Notes: generated by a model not told the origin, from the letters alone. 64,000 nucleotides of DNA from Acidocella sp. (GCA_031291755.1 JARLIK010000001.1:62001-126000); one strand, 5' to 3'. Positions 37,607 to 47,060 are shown, numbered from the stretch's first letter. A program made the numbers and translations.

Positions 37607-39175
37607 TTGTCTCAGGCCACGCTCCCAGCCGTTCGTCCTGCTGTAGCGCAGATCAAGCCGGTTAGCCGGGAGGTGGAGCTTAAGTTTCTGGTCGGCGAAT
37701 CGGGCTTCAAGGCGGTGCAGCAATGGCCGCTGCTCGGGTTGAATGGACGCCGGGCGTCGAGCCGCCGCTTGCATACCGTGTATTTTGATACCGAACAGGG
37801 TGATTTGCAGCGCCATAAAATGGTGCTGCGGATGCGCAGTATGCCGCGCGGCCATATGATGACGCTGAAATGGAGCGGCGGGTTTCCCGGCGGTATTTTC
37901 GAGCGCGGCGAAATTGAAGTGATGACGACGCAATCTCTGCCCGACCCCGCCCTGTTTGGCGCCGAAATGGCCGGAATGATCCACGACGCCACCGGGGGCC
38001 GGGAATTGTCGGCGATTTATGCCACGGACATCCGCCGGGCGACGCATTTAATCCGCAACGAAACCAGCAACATCGAGATTGCCTTCGACGCCGGCGTGAT
38101 CGTAGCCGGCGAGGTGACGATGCCGGTCCGCGAGATCGAACTGGAACTGAAATCCGGGGAGGTGGCGGATTTATACCGGCTGGGCGTCGCGCTGGCTGAG
38201 CAATTTCCGGTCCGGTTGGGAATGCTCGCGAAGTCTGATCGCGGTATCATGCTGGCCGCCGGAACCAGGCCGGAACCGGTGCGCTCCCACGCCGCGCTGG
38301 ATGGCACGCCGACGGTGGATGAGGCGATTGGCCGGGCGATCAATAGTTGTCTCGCGCAATTTGCGGCTAATTGGCCGGCGTTTGAAGCGGGCGATGCGGT
38401 GGGCGCGGTGCATCAGATGCGGGTCGCGCTGCGGCGATTGCGGGCGATGCTGGGGCTGTTTCATCGGGCCTTTCCATGCCCCGAATTTATCAGCCTGCGC
38501 GAAGAGGCCAAGCAGATTGCCGCGGTGTTAGGCGAAGCCCGTAACCTCGATGTATTTATAGCACTGGTGCGCGAAGGCCCGCATGCTGCGTTTCCCGATG
38601 AAGCGGGTTTTGAGGAAATTATCGAGGACTGTGAACAGCGCCGGGAGGCCGCTTATGAGGCGGTGCGGCTGTTGCTGGCGGCGCCGGCTACCACGCGCTT
38701 TGTGCTTTCCGCCCAGGCGTTTGTGGCGAGGTCAGGCTGGCGCAATGCGCTGCCGGGTGAGGCGTTACCACGCCTGACGGTGCCCGCACAGGAATTTGGC
38801 AGTCAGAATTTAACGAGGCTGCATCATAAATTATTGAAACGCGGCAAGCATATTGTGGCGCTTTCGCCGCATCAACGGCATGAGCTGCGGATTGGTTTGA
38901 AGAAATTGCGTTATGTGGCGGAGTTATTCGGTCCGTTGTTCGACAACGCTACGCAGGTGAAAACCTATTCAAAATCCGCCGCGCGATTGCAGGACCAGTT
39001 GGGCATCTTCAATGACCTGAATGTTGCGATTGGGATGGTCCATCAGATTAGCGGTGCGAACTCACGGGCTGCCGGTATTGTTTTGGGATGGTGCGGCCGG
39101 GGGGCAGCTACTGATGACGGTGCGCTGAAAGATAACTGGCGGGCATTTCGAAAAGCCCGGCTGTTTTGGGATTAA
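37607..39175 (+). CDS. CYTH and CHAD domain protein (probable inorganic triphosphatase)
   Basis: A 522-aa protein. The N-terminal CYTH tunnel domain carries the E-x-E-x-K motif (EVELKFLVG) and hydrolyses triphosphates in relatives such as YgiF. The C-terminal CHAD domain has the histidine-rich helical repeats (AVHQMRVALRRLRAMLG, LHHKLLKRGKHI, HELRIGLKKLRYVAELF), which bind polyphosphate in studied members. Start TTG 37607 follows TAGGA. It ends at a strong bidirectional terminator. Confidence 0.88.
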   Translation: MSQATLPAVRPAVAQIKPVSREVELKFLVGESGFKAVQQWPLLGLNGRRASSRRLHTVYFDTEQGDLQRHKMVLRMRSMPRGHMMTLKWSGGFPGGIFERGEIEVMTTQSLPDPALFGAEMAGMIHDATGGRELSAIYATDIRRATHLIRNETSNIEIAFDAGVIVAGEVTMPVREIELELKSGEVADLYRLGVALAEQFPVRLGMLAKSDRGIMLAAGTRPEPVRSHAALDGTPTVDEAIGRAINSCLAQFAANWPAFEAGDAVGAVHQMRVALRRLRAMLGLFHRAFPCPEFISLREEAKQIAAVLGEARNLDVFIALVREGPHAAFPDEAGFEEIIEDCEQRREAAYEAVRLLLAAPATTRFVLSAQAFVARSGWRNALPGEALPRLTVPAQEFGSQNLTRLHHKLLKRGKHIVALSPHQRHELRIGLKKLRYVAELFGPLFDNATQVKTYSKSAARLQDQLGIFNDLNVAIGMVHQISGANSRAAGIVLGWCGRGAATDDGALKDNWRAFRKARLFWD

Positions 39176-39205
39176 AAAAGCCGGGGATAATACCCCGGCT
39201 TTTTT
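39174..39205. terminator. bidirectional Rho-independent terminator
   Basis: A 13-bp stem, AAAAAAGCCGGGG with CCCCGGCTTTTTT, and a 6-nt loop. It sits between the convergent CHAD-protein and Old Yellow Enzyme genes and can terminate both, since A-runs flank one side and T-runs the other. Confidence 0.92.
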
Positions 39206-39210
39206 GGTTG

Positions 39211-40275
39211 TCAGGCGGCCTGCATTTGCAAGGCCGGGTAGTCGGTATAGCCGGTGGCGCCGTGGGCATAGAAAGTTGCCGGGACGGGTTCATTCAGCGG
39301 CGCATCGGTTTTGAAGCGTTCCACCAAATCCGGGTTGGCGATGAATAATTTGCCCCAAGCCACGGCATCAGCCTCACCGGCATCGAGCGCAGCCTGCGCG
39401 GTTTCCTTGGTAAAGCCTTCATTGGCGATGTAGGTGCCGCCAAAGATTTTCTTCAGTTGCGGGCCGATCCAATCTTCCGCCTTATGTTCGCGGGCACAGA
39501 TGAACGCGATCCCGCGTTCACCCAATTCGCGGGCGACGTAGGAGAAGGTGCCGAGGCGGTCGGAATCGCCCATCGAGTGGGAATCCATCCGCGGGGCCAG
39601 ATGCATCCCCACCAGCCCGGCTTCCCACACAGACAGCACACCGTCGGTGACTTCAAGCATCAGCCGCGCGCGGTTGGCGATGCTGCCGCCGTAATCGTCG
39701 GTGCGGTGGTTGGAGCCATCCTGTAGGAATTGGTCAAGCAAATAGCCGTTGGCACCGTGGATTTCCACGCCGTCGAACCCAGCCATCTGGGCGTTCATCG
39801 CGGCTTTGCGGTAGGCTTCCACCACGCCGGGGATTTCCGAGGTTTCGAGCGGGCGGGGCACCACATAATCCTGCAGCGGGCGAACCAGGCTGACATGGCC
39901 TTTGGCAGCGATGGCGCTGGCGGAAACCGGCAACTCACCATTCAGGAACAAAGGCGCCGAGATACGGCCCACATGCCAGAGTTGCGCAAAAATCCGGCCA
40001 CCGGCTTGGTGCACCGCCTTGGTGACCAGCTTCCAGCCTTCAACCTGTTCTGCCGACCATAGGCCGGGGGTATCAGCGTAGCCGACGCCCATCGGAGTGA
40101 CCGAGGTGGCTTCGGAGATAATCAACCCAGCTGTGGCGCGTTCGGCGTAATATTGTGCCATCAGCGCGTTGGGGATGCGCTCAACCCCGGCACGGGCGCG
40201 GGTGAGGGGGGCCATGATGATACGGTTCGGCAGGGTGATGTCACCCAGGGCCAACGGGTCGAACAAAGAGGGCAT
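39211..40275 (-). CDS. alkene reductase, Old Yellow Enzyme family
   Basis: FMN enzyme that reduces electrophilic alkenes or nitro compounds with NAD(P)H. 354 aa: LFDPLALGDITLPNRIIMAPLTR at the start, the substrate-binding His region GVEIHGANGYLLDQFLQDGSN, RTDDYGGSIANRARLMLEV, and the FMN-phosphate GGTYIANEGF and AVAWGKLFIANPDL. This resembles NemA. The ATG at 40275 is used; a longer reading to 40455 overlaps the K+ channel gene. Confidence 0.92.
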   Translation of the reverse strand: MPSLFDPLALGDITLPNRIIMAPLTRARAGVERIPNALMAQYYAERATAGLIISEATSVTPMGVGYADTPGLWSAEQVEGWKLVTKAVHQAGGRIFAQLWHVGRISAPLFLNGELPVSASAIAAKGHVSLVRPLQDYVVPRPLETSEIPGVVEAYRKAAMNAQMAGFDGVEIHGANGYLLDQFLQDGSNHRTDDYGGSIANRARLMLEVTDGVLSVWEAGLVGMHLAPRMDSHSMGDSDRLGTFSYVARELGERGIAFICAREHKAEDWIGPQLKKIFGGTYIANEGFTKETAQAALDAGEADAVAWGKLFIANPDLVERFKTDAPLNEPVPATFYAHGATGYTDYPALQMQAA

Positions 40276-40351
40276 AGAGGGAGCCTTTAGAAGTTTGCGT
40301 TGAGCACTATGTAATGTTGCGTTGCGGAAAAATCGAGGGGCGATTTTGTAG

Positions 40352-41410
40352 TTAGCTGATCTTTGGACCACTCCGCCCGGAGCGAGTGATAAGCACCACA
40401 CCATCACCAGCCTCAATAACCGTGGCGGGGTCAGGACGGGAGAGAGTTTCGCCATTTTTGCGGTTGATGGCGATGACGAACAGGCTGCCGCTGGCCTGGT
40501 GCTCGGCGGCCTCGATTGAAGCCCCGGCGAGCGGGCTGTCAGGCGCTACCGCCAAAACTTCCAACTCCAGCCCGAGCGTGCGCAAGCCAACGCCCAAGGT
40601 ACGCATGCGCTCGGAATTATCAGAAAACGACGAGCTTTGCGGGTACATGATGAGCTGGCCGATCCGCTCGGCGCCGATATGCGCCGGTTCGACCACCGAA
40701 TTGGCGCCGGCTTGCAAGAGTTTGGACTTGGTGGTGCCGACTTCGCCGCGGGCGATGATTTCAAGATTTTTATTTAGATTGCGGGCAGAGAGGGTAATGA
40801 AAACGTTGGCGGCATCGTTTGGCACCACGCTGGCCAGGGTGCGGGCACGGGCGATTCCGACGGCTTCAAGCACGCTTTCATCAGTGGCGTCACCGCGCAC
40901 CGTTGGATTGCCGTGCGTCATTGATTCGTTGTAGCGCTGTTCGTTTAATTCCAGCACCACGAATTCCATGCCGCCGGCGCGTAATTCCTCGGACAGCATC
41001 TGGCCGATCCGGCCATAACCGCAAATAATCACATGGCCGGACATTTTATCGATCTGCGTTTTCATGCGCTTGGTCCCTAGCAGAATCTGAATCTGGGCGA
41101 TGGTGATGAACTGCACCAGCGCACCGGTGAGGAAAATGATGCCAGTACAGCCGAGGATGATGGTAGTGATGGTGATGGCGCGCAGGTCTGGTGTCGCGAT
41201 CGGGTGAATCTCGCCGTAGCCGACCGTAAATACGGTGATGATGACGAAGTAAAACGCATCACCCCAGGACCAGCCATCCAGCATATAGGCGATAGTGGCG
41301 CCGGTGACGATGACCAGCATGTAGGCCAACCCAAAGATCAGGTTGCGGGCTGGAGAATTGGCGAACCAATCGAGCCACGAGCGCGGGGTCCGCGGCCCGA
41401 CGATGTTCAT
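40352..41410 (-). CDS. potassium channel with RCK (TrkA-N) domain
   Basis: A 352-aa Kch/MthK-type channel: two transmembrane helices with the K+ selectivity filter TVGYGE (62-67), then an RCK N-domain starting at GYGRIGQMLSEEL (131-143) with an acidic turn, and an RCK C-domain (TrkA-C). It probably gates K+ conductance by nucleotide or ion binding to the RCK part. Start ATG at 41410; followed on the same strand by the Old Yellow Enzyme gene. Confidence 0.9.
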   Translation of the reverse strand: MNIVGPRTPRSWLDWFANSPARNLIFGLAYMLVIVTGATIAYMLDGWSWGDAFYFVIITVFTVGYGEIHPIATPDLRAITITTIILGCTGIIFLTGALVQFITIAQIQILLGTKRMKTQIDKMSGHVIICGYGRIGQMLSEELRAGGMEFVVLELNEQRYNESMTHGNPTVRGDATDESVLEAVGIARARTLASVVPNDAANVFITLSARNLNKNLEIIARGEVGTTKSKLLQAGANSVVEPAHIGAERIGQLIMYPQSSSFSDNSERMRTLGVGLRTLGLELEVLAVAPDSPLAGASIEAAEHQASGSLFVIAINRKNGETLSRPDPATVIEAGDGVVLITRSGRSGPKIS

Positions 41411-41424
41411 GCGCGATCAGGTAG

Positions 41425-41444
41425 ATTCCCGCTGGTGCGGGAAT
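41425..41444. repeat. short dispersed palindrome (ATTCCCGC-N4-GCGGGAAT)
   Basis: 8-bp stem with loop TGGT, the second copy of the element at 20597-20614, between the K+ channel and gltA genes. Confidence 0.6.
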
Positions 41445-41477
41445 AACAGCTTGAAAAAGCGTAGTTGGCTAGCTTCA

Positions 41478-42791
41478 TCAACCCCGCTTGTCGACCGGAA
41501 CATAATCGCGGGTAACGGCGCCGGTGTAAATTTGCCTTGGGCGGCCAATCCGCTGTTGGGGGTCTTCGATCATTTCCATCCATTGGCTGACCCAGCCGAC
41601 GGTGCGGGCCAGGGCAAAGATGGGGGTGAACATGGTGGTGGGGAAGCCAATGGCTTTCAGGATGATACCTGAATAAAAATCAACATTCGGATAGAGCTTG
41701 CGCTCGACGAAATACGGGTCCTCGAGGGCGATTTTTTCAAGCTCGATGGCGAGGTCGAGCATCGGATCGTTCTTGATACCAAGCTCACCCAGAACCTCGT
41801 AGCAGGTCTTCTGCATGATCTTGGCACGTGGGTCGAAGTTTTTATAAACCCGATGGCCGAAGCCCATAAGCTTGACGTTGGAGTTTTTGTCTTTCACCTG
41901 CTTGATGAAGGCCGGGATGTTATCCTTATGGCCAATTTCGGCCAGCATTTTCAGCACCGCTTCGTTGGCACCGCCGTGCGCGGGGCCCCAGAGCGAGGCA
42001 ATGCCGGCGGCGATGCAGGCGAACGGGTTGGCCCCGGTGGAACCAGCCAGACGCACGGTTGAGGTGGAGGCGTTCTGCTCATGGTCAGCATGCAGGATGA
42101 AGATACGGTCCATGGCGCGGGTGATGATCGGATTCGGCACATAGGTCTGGGGCGGCACCGCGTGGAACATATACAGAAAGTTTTCCGCGTAGCTGAGGTC
42201 GTTGCGCGGATACATGAACGGCTGGCCGGCGTTGTATTTATGTGCCCAGGCGGTGATGGTGGGGATTTTGGCGATCATGCGGAAGGCGCTGATCTCGCGC
42301 TGGCGTGGATCGTTGATGTCGATGCTGTCCGGATAGAAGGCCGACATGGCGCCGACGACGGAGCAGAGCATGGCCATCGGGTGAGCATCACGCCGGAAAC
42401 CGTCCCAAAAGCGGCGGATTTGCTCATGCAGCATGGTGTGCATGGTGATGCCGTTGGTGAATTCCGCCAATTGCGCGGTATCTGGTAGGTCGCCGCGCAT
42501 CAGCAGATAAGCGACTTCCAGGAAGGTCGAGTGCTCGGCCAGTTGCTCGATCGGGTAGCCGCGGTACAGCAGAATGCCCTCGTCACCATCAATGTAGGTG
42601 ATTGAGCTTTCGCAGGACGCGGTGGCACCGAAGCTGGGATCGAAGGTGAAAATGCCCAGATCGCCCTGGATTTTGCGGATATCCGCAACCGCTGGGCCCA
42701 TGGTGCCGCCAAGCAACGGGAGCGTGGCGGTCTTGTTGCCGAGCGTCAGGGTGGCGCTGCCGACTTGTTTGCTGGATGCCGTTTGAGCCAT
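41478..42791 (-). CDS. gltA: citrate synthase
   Basis: Condenses acetyl-CoA with oxaloacetate at the entry to the TCA cycle. 437 aa, hexameric type II class: [20 protein letters not shown] near the start, the His in [25 protein letters not shown] with the second His and the catalytic Asp region, and the [19 protein letters not shown] segment. Start ATG 42791. Together with acnA it gives two TCA enzymes in this window, though not linked. Confidence 0.97.
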   Translation of the reverse strand: MAQTASSKQVGSATLTLGNKTATLPLLGGTMGPAVADIRKIQGDLGIFTFDPSFGATASCESSITYIDGDEGILLYRGYPIEQLAEHSTFLEVAYLLMRGDLPDTAQLAEFTNGITMHTMLHEQIRRFWDGFRRDAHPMAMLCSVVGAMSAFYPDSIDINDPRQREISAFRMIAKIPTITAWAHKYNAGQPFMYPRNDLSYAENFLYMFHAVPPQTYVPNPIITRAMDRIFILHADHEQNASTSTVRLAGSTGANPFACIAAGIASLWGPAHGGANEAVLKMLAEIGHKDNIPAFIKQVKDKNSNVKLMGFGHRVYKNFDPRAKIMQKTCYEVLGELGIKNDPMLDLAIELEKIALEDPYFVERKLYPNVDFYSGIILKAIGFPTTMFTPIFALARTVGWVSQWMEMIEDPQQRIGRPRQIYTGAVTRDYVPVDKRG

Positions 42792-42903
42792 GCGGATTTT
42801 ACCTCTGCATAATTTGTGGGGTGAGGACGACTACGAGGAAGGCTGCATTATTGCCCTATTAAATCTCCTATAGGACGAAAAGCAACCTTCGCGCCTGCAG
42901 CAA

Positions 42904-43425
42904 TTAACGCAGATCGGCGGGACGGATGAAACGTTGCAAGGTGGCGGTGCCCGGAGCGATCTTGTGCCACGGGGTTGTAATGAGGAATTCCGCGAGGCTG
43001 GCGGTGGGATAGCCTTCATTTATCAGGTTTAATTCAGGTTTGGCACTGGCGGGGCCGGCAAGGCTGACGGCTGACTCGTGAATGCCTGGGTTGTGGCCAA
43101 TGACCAGCACGCTGCGGATGGTCTCCGGCAGATCCCGCAGAATATCGCGAATCTGGCGGGCCGTGGCCATGTAAAGGCCGGGCAGCGTGTCGATATTGGG
43201 CCGCTCGTCCCAGACCGAAGCGGCTTCTAGGGATTCCAGTGTTTCCTGGGTGCGCAAGGCCGAGGAGACCAACACTACATCGGGCACCACGCCGGACTTG
43301 CGCATCACCTGCCCGATGGCAATGGCGGCGCGCTTGCCTTCCGGCGTCAGTGGGCGGTCGTGGTCGCTGAATTCAAGGCTGGGGCGGGCGGCCTTAGCGT
43401 GCCGGAGGAGAATTAGCTGATGCAT
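42904..43425 (-). CDS. sixA: SixA-type histidine phosphatase
   Basis: A 173-aa histidine-phosphatase-superfamily protein, phospho-His motif LILLRHAKAARP (H9) and second His in VLVIGHNPGIHE. SixA dephosphorylates His-phosphotransfer domains in E. coli; here the substrate is unknown, but the window also encodes a histidine-phosphotransferase-like protein. I start at ATG 43425; ATG 43446 would add seven codons. Confidence 0.87.
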   Translation of the reverse strand: MHQLILLRHAKAARPSLEFSDHDRPLTPEGKRAAIAIGQVMRKSGVVPDVVLVSSALRTQETLESLEAASVWDERPNIDTLPGLYMATARQIRDILRDLPETIRSVLVIGHNPGIHESAVSLAGPASAKPELNLINEGYPTASLAEFLITTPWHKIAPGTATLQRFIRPADLR

Positions 43426-43499
43426 AACGACATTGTGCCATGGCATGATCGTGCTGTCGCCCCTATCTACCGATTGAGTTCGAATGTGAGAGGGATGGG

Positions 43500-44144
43500 A
43501 TGGATCGACGGCGTTTTCTACTCAGCGCAGCCGCCTTTGCCCTGCCGATTCCGGCGGGTAACCAGATGGCCTTCAAGGTGTTACGCAACGGCACGCCGAT
43601 TGGCGAACATCATTTGTATTTTACCCAGACGGGTGATGGTCTGAGCGTTGAAATCAACATCCAGCTACTGGTGAAGCTGGCGATGATCCCGGTATTTCGT
43701 TACAATTTAAAGGCGGTTGAAAAATGGTCCGGCGGGGTATTCCAGAGCCTTGAGAGCAAGATCATCGAAAATGGTAACATACTGACCGTGCATGCTCAGA
43801 AAAACGCCGATGGTTATGAGGTAACCGGCACCAATCGCGATAATCCTGACAAAAATATGCCCACATATCAGGTGCCCTCCAATACGATGCCGCTGACCTA
43901 TTGGAACAAGCGGTTCATGGATGGCACGATTCTCAATATCCAGACCGCCCATACCTATCCGGCGGCGGTAAATTCGCCCGGCTGGAACAAAATGCCCACT
44001 GCCGAGGGCGGATTTATCGTCGCGCAACGATTTGATCTGACAGGTAAGCTGCATTTGAGTGTTTGGTACGACCAGAGCAATAGTTGGTCAGGTCTGGAGT
44101 TTCATTACAGCGGCGATGAGACCTACGAGAAAATTATCACGTGA
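43500..44144 (+). CDS. DUF6134 family exported protein
   Basis: A 214-aa protein beginning MDRRRFLLSAAAFALP, a probable twin-arginine-like signal with the double Arg in the n-region. The rest is a beta-rich domain of the DUF6134 type (NGTPIGEHHLYFTQTGDGL, LVKLAMIPVFRYNLKAVEKW). Function unknown. It leads an operon with a photolyase (4-nt overlap) and, before an IS insertion, an SDR gene; such neighbours suggest photooxidative-stress membrane repair, as inference. Confidence 0.75.
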   Translation: MDRRRFLLSAAAFALPIPAGNQMAFKVLRNGTPIGEHHLYFTQTGDGLSVEINIQLLVKLAMIPVFRYNLKAVEKWSGGVFQSLESKIIENGNILTVHAQKNADGYEVTGTNRDNPDKNMPTYQVPSNTMPLTYWNKRFMDGTILNIQTAHTYPAAVNSPGWNKMPTAEGGFIVAQRFDLTGKLHLSVWYDQSNSWSGLEFHYSGDETYEKIIT

Positions 44145-45622
44145 TACTGCGTGTTATTTTAGGTGACCAGCTATCAACTAATATCGCCGCCCTGGCCAGG
44201 CTAGATGTATCGCGCGATGTGGTGCTGATGGCGGAGGTGATGGGTGAATGCACCTATGTGCCGCATCATCCACAAAAAATTGCCTTGGTGATTTCGGCCA
44301 TGCGGCATTTTGCCGCTGCCCTGCAGGTGCGTGGTGTGCGCTTACGCTATATCAAGCTGGATGATCCGCTGAACACCCAAACATTGGATGGAGAATTATT
44401 GCGAGCGGTGCAGGAGTTACGACCGGAGGCGGTGGTGACAACGGCACCTGGCGAGTGGCGGGTTTTGCAGGCCATGCAAGGCTGGGAAGCGCTAACCGGC
44501 GTGGCCGTGGAAATTCGTGATGATCAGCGGTTTTTGGCGTCCCAGGTGTTTTTTCAAGATTGGGCCGCCGGGAAATCCAGCCTGCGGATGGAGTATTTTT
44601 ATCGTAAGATGCGCCAGGCTACGGGTATATTGATGGATGGCGCGGAACCGGCGGGCGGTAATTGGAATTATGACTCCGAAAATCGCAAAAAACTGCCGAA
44701 AAATGTAAAGCCACCTAGGCCAAAACGCTTTCCGCCCGATGCCATGACTCAAGAAGTGCTTGCCCTGGTCGGCGATAAATTCGCTCATCATTATGGCAGT
44801 CTGGCAGCGTTTGACTATCCGGTGACCAGCCATGAGGCGCTGGCCGGGTTTGAAGATTTTATCGAACATCGTTTGAGCGGGTTTGGTGACTGGCAGGATG
44901 CGATGGCGGCCGGCGAGCCTACGATGTTTCATAGCCTGGTTTCGGCACCGTTGAACTTGGGGTTGTTGGACCCGCTGGCATTATGTCAAGAAACTGAGAC
45001 GGCGTTCCGGGCCGGGCGGGTGCCGTTGAATGCGGCTGAGGGATTTATCAGGCAAATTCTGGGTTGGAGAGAATTTGTGCGCGGTATTTATTGGTTGCGA
45101 ATGCCGCATTACGCCAGCTTGAACAGCCTGAAAGCCACTGCGCCCTTGCCGGATTTCTATTGGACCGGTGCCACCAAAATGCGTTGTATGAGCGAAGCTA
45201 TCAACCAGACCATGAGATATGCTTATGCACATCATATCCAGCGTTTGATGATTACGGGCAATTTTGCACTGCTCGCCGGGCTGCATCCGGATGGCGTGGA
45301 TGAGTGGTACCTGGCGGTGTATGCCGACGCTTATGAGTGGGTTGAACTGCCAAATACCCGCGGCATGGCTTTACATGCTGATGGCGGCATTGTGGGCTCG
45401 AAGCCTTATGCTGCCTCGGGGGCTTATATCAACAAGATGAGCAATTACTGCGGCAGCTGCCATTATGATGTAAACGATGCAACCGGGGCACACGGTTGCC
45501 CGTTTAATGCGCTTTATTGGGATTTTATCGGACGCCACGCTGAACGCTTTGCGCAGAACCCTCGCATGGCGATGCCGGTACGGAGTTTGGCGAACATGGC
45601 ACCTAATAAAGTCAGTGGGTAA
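44141..45622 (+). CDS. Fe-S bacterial photolyase/cryptochrome (FeS-BCP, PhrB-like), 3' end altered by IS
   Basis: A 493-aa FAD photolyase-related protein; relatives repair (6-4) photoproducts or sense light. The four [4Fe-4S] ligands are in place: C349, C437, C440 and C453, with the C-x2-C in CGSCHYD. The GTG start overlaps the DUF6134 gene by 4 nt. The present stop TAA lies inside the left terminal repeat of the IS1595 element. Joining the flanks at the target duplication extends the frame 20 codons beyond KVS, ending at an ATGA overlap with the SDR gene. So the IS removed the last helix; activity may or may not survive. Confidence 0.9.
   Translation: MILRVILGDQLSTNIAALARLDVSRDVVLMAEVMGECTYVPHHPQKIALVISAMRHFAAALQVRGVRLRYIKLDDPLNTQTLDGELLRAVQELRPEAVVTTAPGEWRVLQAMQGWEALTGVAVEIRDDQRFLASQVFFQDWAAGKSSLRMEYFYRKMRQATGILMDGAEPAGGNWNYDSENRKKLPKNVKPPRPKRFPPDAMTQEVLALVGDKFAHHYGSLAAFDYPVTSHEALAGFEDFIEHRLSGFGDWQDAMAAGEPTMFHSLVSAPLNLGLLDPLALCQETETAFRAGRVPLNAAEGFIRQILGWREFVRGIYWLRMPHYASLNSLKATAPLPDFYWTGATKMRCMSEAINQTMRYAYAHHIQRLMITGNFALLAGLHPDGVDEWYLAVYADAYEWVELPNTRGMALHADGGIVGSKPYAASGAYINKMSNYCGSCHYDVNDATGAHGCPFNALYWDFIGRHAERFAQNPRMAMPVRSLANMAPNKVSG
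45609..45617. repeat. target-site duplication, left copy
   Basis: AAGTCAGTG, identical to 48063-48071 immediately after the right inverted repeat. Confidence 0.88.
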
Positions 45623-45640
45623 TAATATACTTGACTCAGT
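45618..45640. repeat. left terminal inverted repeat of the IS
   Basis: 23 bp beginning GGTAATAATATAC, exact reverse complement of 48040-48062. It contains the photolyase's current stop codon (45620-45622) and the -35 element of the transposase promoter. Confidence 0.95.
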
Positions 45641-45660
45641 AGGTGCTCTTGGGGTATAAA
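45631..45660 (+). promoter_or_regulatory. transposase promoter partly inside the left terminal repeat
   Basis: TTGACT at 45631-45636 and TATAAA at 45655-45660 with an 18-bp spacer. The predicted transcription start falls at about 45667, the transposase ATG itself, so the message would be leaderless or nearly so. Confidence 0.65.
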
Positions 45661-45666
45661 ATCCTT

Positions 45667-46626
45667 ATGAGCACAGAACCTCAAACTCTCGTTGAAGCCG
45701 TTCGCCACTTCGCCGACCCGGAAGTGACGCACAATACCATGGTAGGGCTTCGCTGGCCGTCCGGCGTTCATTGCCCGACCTGTGGCCGCACGGACGTGCG
45801 CTTCATCGCTACCCGCCGCATGTGGGAATGCAAGGAAAAGCACCCCAAGAAGCAGTTTTCGTCCAAGGTTGGTACCATTTTCGAGGATAGCCCGCTTTCC
45901 CTCGACAAGTGGTTTGTGGCCATTTGGCAGATTGCGAACTGCAAGAACGCGATTAGCTCTTACGAGTTGTCCCGCGCCATTGGTGTTACGCAAAAGACGG
46001 CGTGGTTCATGCTTCATCGTATCCGGCTAGCCATGCAGACCGGCGCTTTCATCAAGAGCGGTGGCGAGTTTGAAGCGGACGAAACCTTTATCGGCGGCCG
46101 TGCCAAGAACATGTCCGCTGCCCGTCGCGCCAAATCTATTCCTGGCAGTGGCGTTGCTGGCAAGCAGGTTGTTATGGGTGTGCTGAAACGTGGCACCGAG
46201 GCCGAACCCAGCAAGGCGGTTGCGGCTCATGTCATCAACCGTAAGAAGGCCACCGTCCAGGCTGCCGTCCGGGCTGTAGCGGAACCCGGCGCCGCGCTCT
46301 ACACCGACGCTCTGCGTTCCTATACCGATCTGGCTTCTGATTACATCCACGAAGTGGTTGACCATGCGGTTGAGTATGTTCGCGATCACGTCCACACGAA
46401 CGGCATGGAGAATTTCTGGTCCCTATTCAAACGTGCCCTAAAAGGCACCTACGTGTCGGTTGAGCCGTTCCATTTGGATGCCTATGTGAAGGAGCAGACC
46501 TTCCGCTTCAACGAGCGTAAGGACAACGACAATGGTCGCTTCCGCAAGGTGCTCGGTGCAGTTTCCGGTAAGGGGCTTACCTACAAGGAGTTGAAGGGCG
46601 ATGTCCGTTTCGCGGCCCCCACATGA
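45667..46626 (+). CDS. IS1595-family transposase
   Basis: A 319-aa transposase. The N-terminal zinc ribbon has CPTC (with RMWECKEKH) and the C-terminal ISXO2-like catalytic domain shows EADETFIGG, then LYTDALRSY, and the HTNGMENFWSLFKR segment with the conserved Asn/Glu of this family. I start at ATG 45667; an in-frame GTG at 45643 would lie upstream of the predicted transcription start. The family's usual SVEPFHL block is also present. It has no frameshift or stop, so it may be active. Confidence 0.93.
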   Translation: MSTEPQTLVEAVRHFADPEVTHNTMVGLRWPSGVHCPTCGRTDVRFIATRRMWECKEKHPKKQFSSKVGTIFEDSPLSLDKWFVAIWQIANCKNAISSYELSRAIGVTQKTAWFMLHRIRLAMQTGAFIKSGGEFEADETFIGGRAKNMSAARRAKSIPGSGVAGKQVVMGVLKRGTEAEPSKAVAAHVINRKKATVQAAVRAVAEPGAALYTDALRSYTDLASDYIHEVVDHAVEYVRDHVHTNGMENFWSLFKRALKGTYVSVEPFHLDAYVKEQTFRFNERKDNDNGRFRKVLGAVSGKGLTYKELKGDVRFAAPT

Positions 46627-46795
46627 AAAGCAAGACAGTACCGAGGGTGCCACAGTAGACAAACCGATGGATCGGTTCCGGCGCTTGGCGAGACACGTCA
46701 TCAATGCACTTCCGGAAGAAGTGGACGCGGAACGCAAAAAGTACGAGACTGAAAATGCGTTAAAAAACAAGCCTGAGAGTGGGAATAATGACTGA
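46601..46795 (+). CDS. small accessory protein of the IS1595 element
   Basis: A 64-aa, highly charged protein (MDRFRRLARHVINALPEEVDAE within it). Its ATG overlaps the transposase end by 26 nt. Small proteins with an FDRF...VPxxE-like core commonly follow IS1595 transposases, as I recall, and may modulate transposition. No function is proven. The last 8 nt overlap the next gene. Confidence 0.72.
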   Translation: MSVSRPPHEKQDSTEGATVDKPMDRFRRLARHVINALPEEVDAERKKYETENALKNKPESGNND

Positions 46796-47060
46796 TTCAG
46801 CGGCTAAACGAGCTAAAATGATCCTCCCGAACGGGGTGGAAGTCGAGGGCGCGGAGGTTCAGACGGTTGAATCAACTGAGCGCTGGAGCGAATTTACGCT
46901 TGATGACGGCACCGTTCTCCGGCTGAAGATGATGATAGCATCCTTCATTAGAGCGGACGGGCAGTATGACCAAGACGGCAACCCGGTCTATGCTGTAAAG
47001 GGCGCGCCCCAAATAACGTTTTTAAGCGTTCCTCAACAATATAAGCGGAAAACCCAATGA
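46788..47060 (+). CDS. small beta-rich passenger protein of the IS1595 element
   Basis: A 90-aa protein (MTDSAAKRAKMILPNGVEVEG), with likely small beta-barrel strands: WSEFTLDDGTVLRLKM, DQDGNPVYAVKG. I chose ATG 46788 (GAGAGTGGG upstream) over GTG 46779. I recall comparable short proteins next to other IS1595 transposases but know no function. The 3' end overlaps the next gene start by 4 nt. Confidence 0.7.
   Translation: MTDSAAKRAKMILPNGVEVEGAEVQTVESTERWSEFTLDDGTVLRLKMMIASFIRADGQYDQDGNPVYAVKGAPQITFLSVPQQYKRKTQ

Noticed and set aside
42792-42903. Regulatory palindrome CCTATAGG upstream of gltA
   Set aside because: Only 8 bp, no clear promoter elements in proper spacing around it; insufficient to call.
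43440-43475. TGATC...TATCTA resembling a sigma-E type promoter ahead of the DUF6134 gene
   Set aside because: Spacing between the boxes is 13 bp, too short for the known 16-18 bp spacing.
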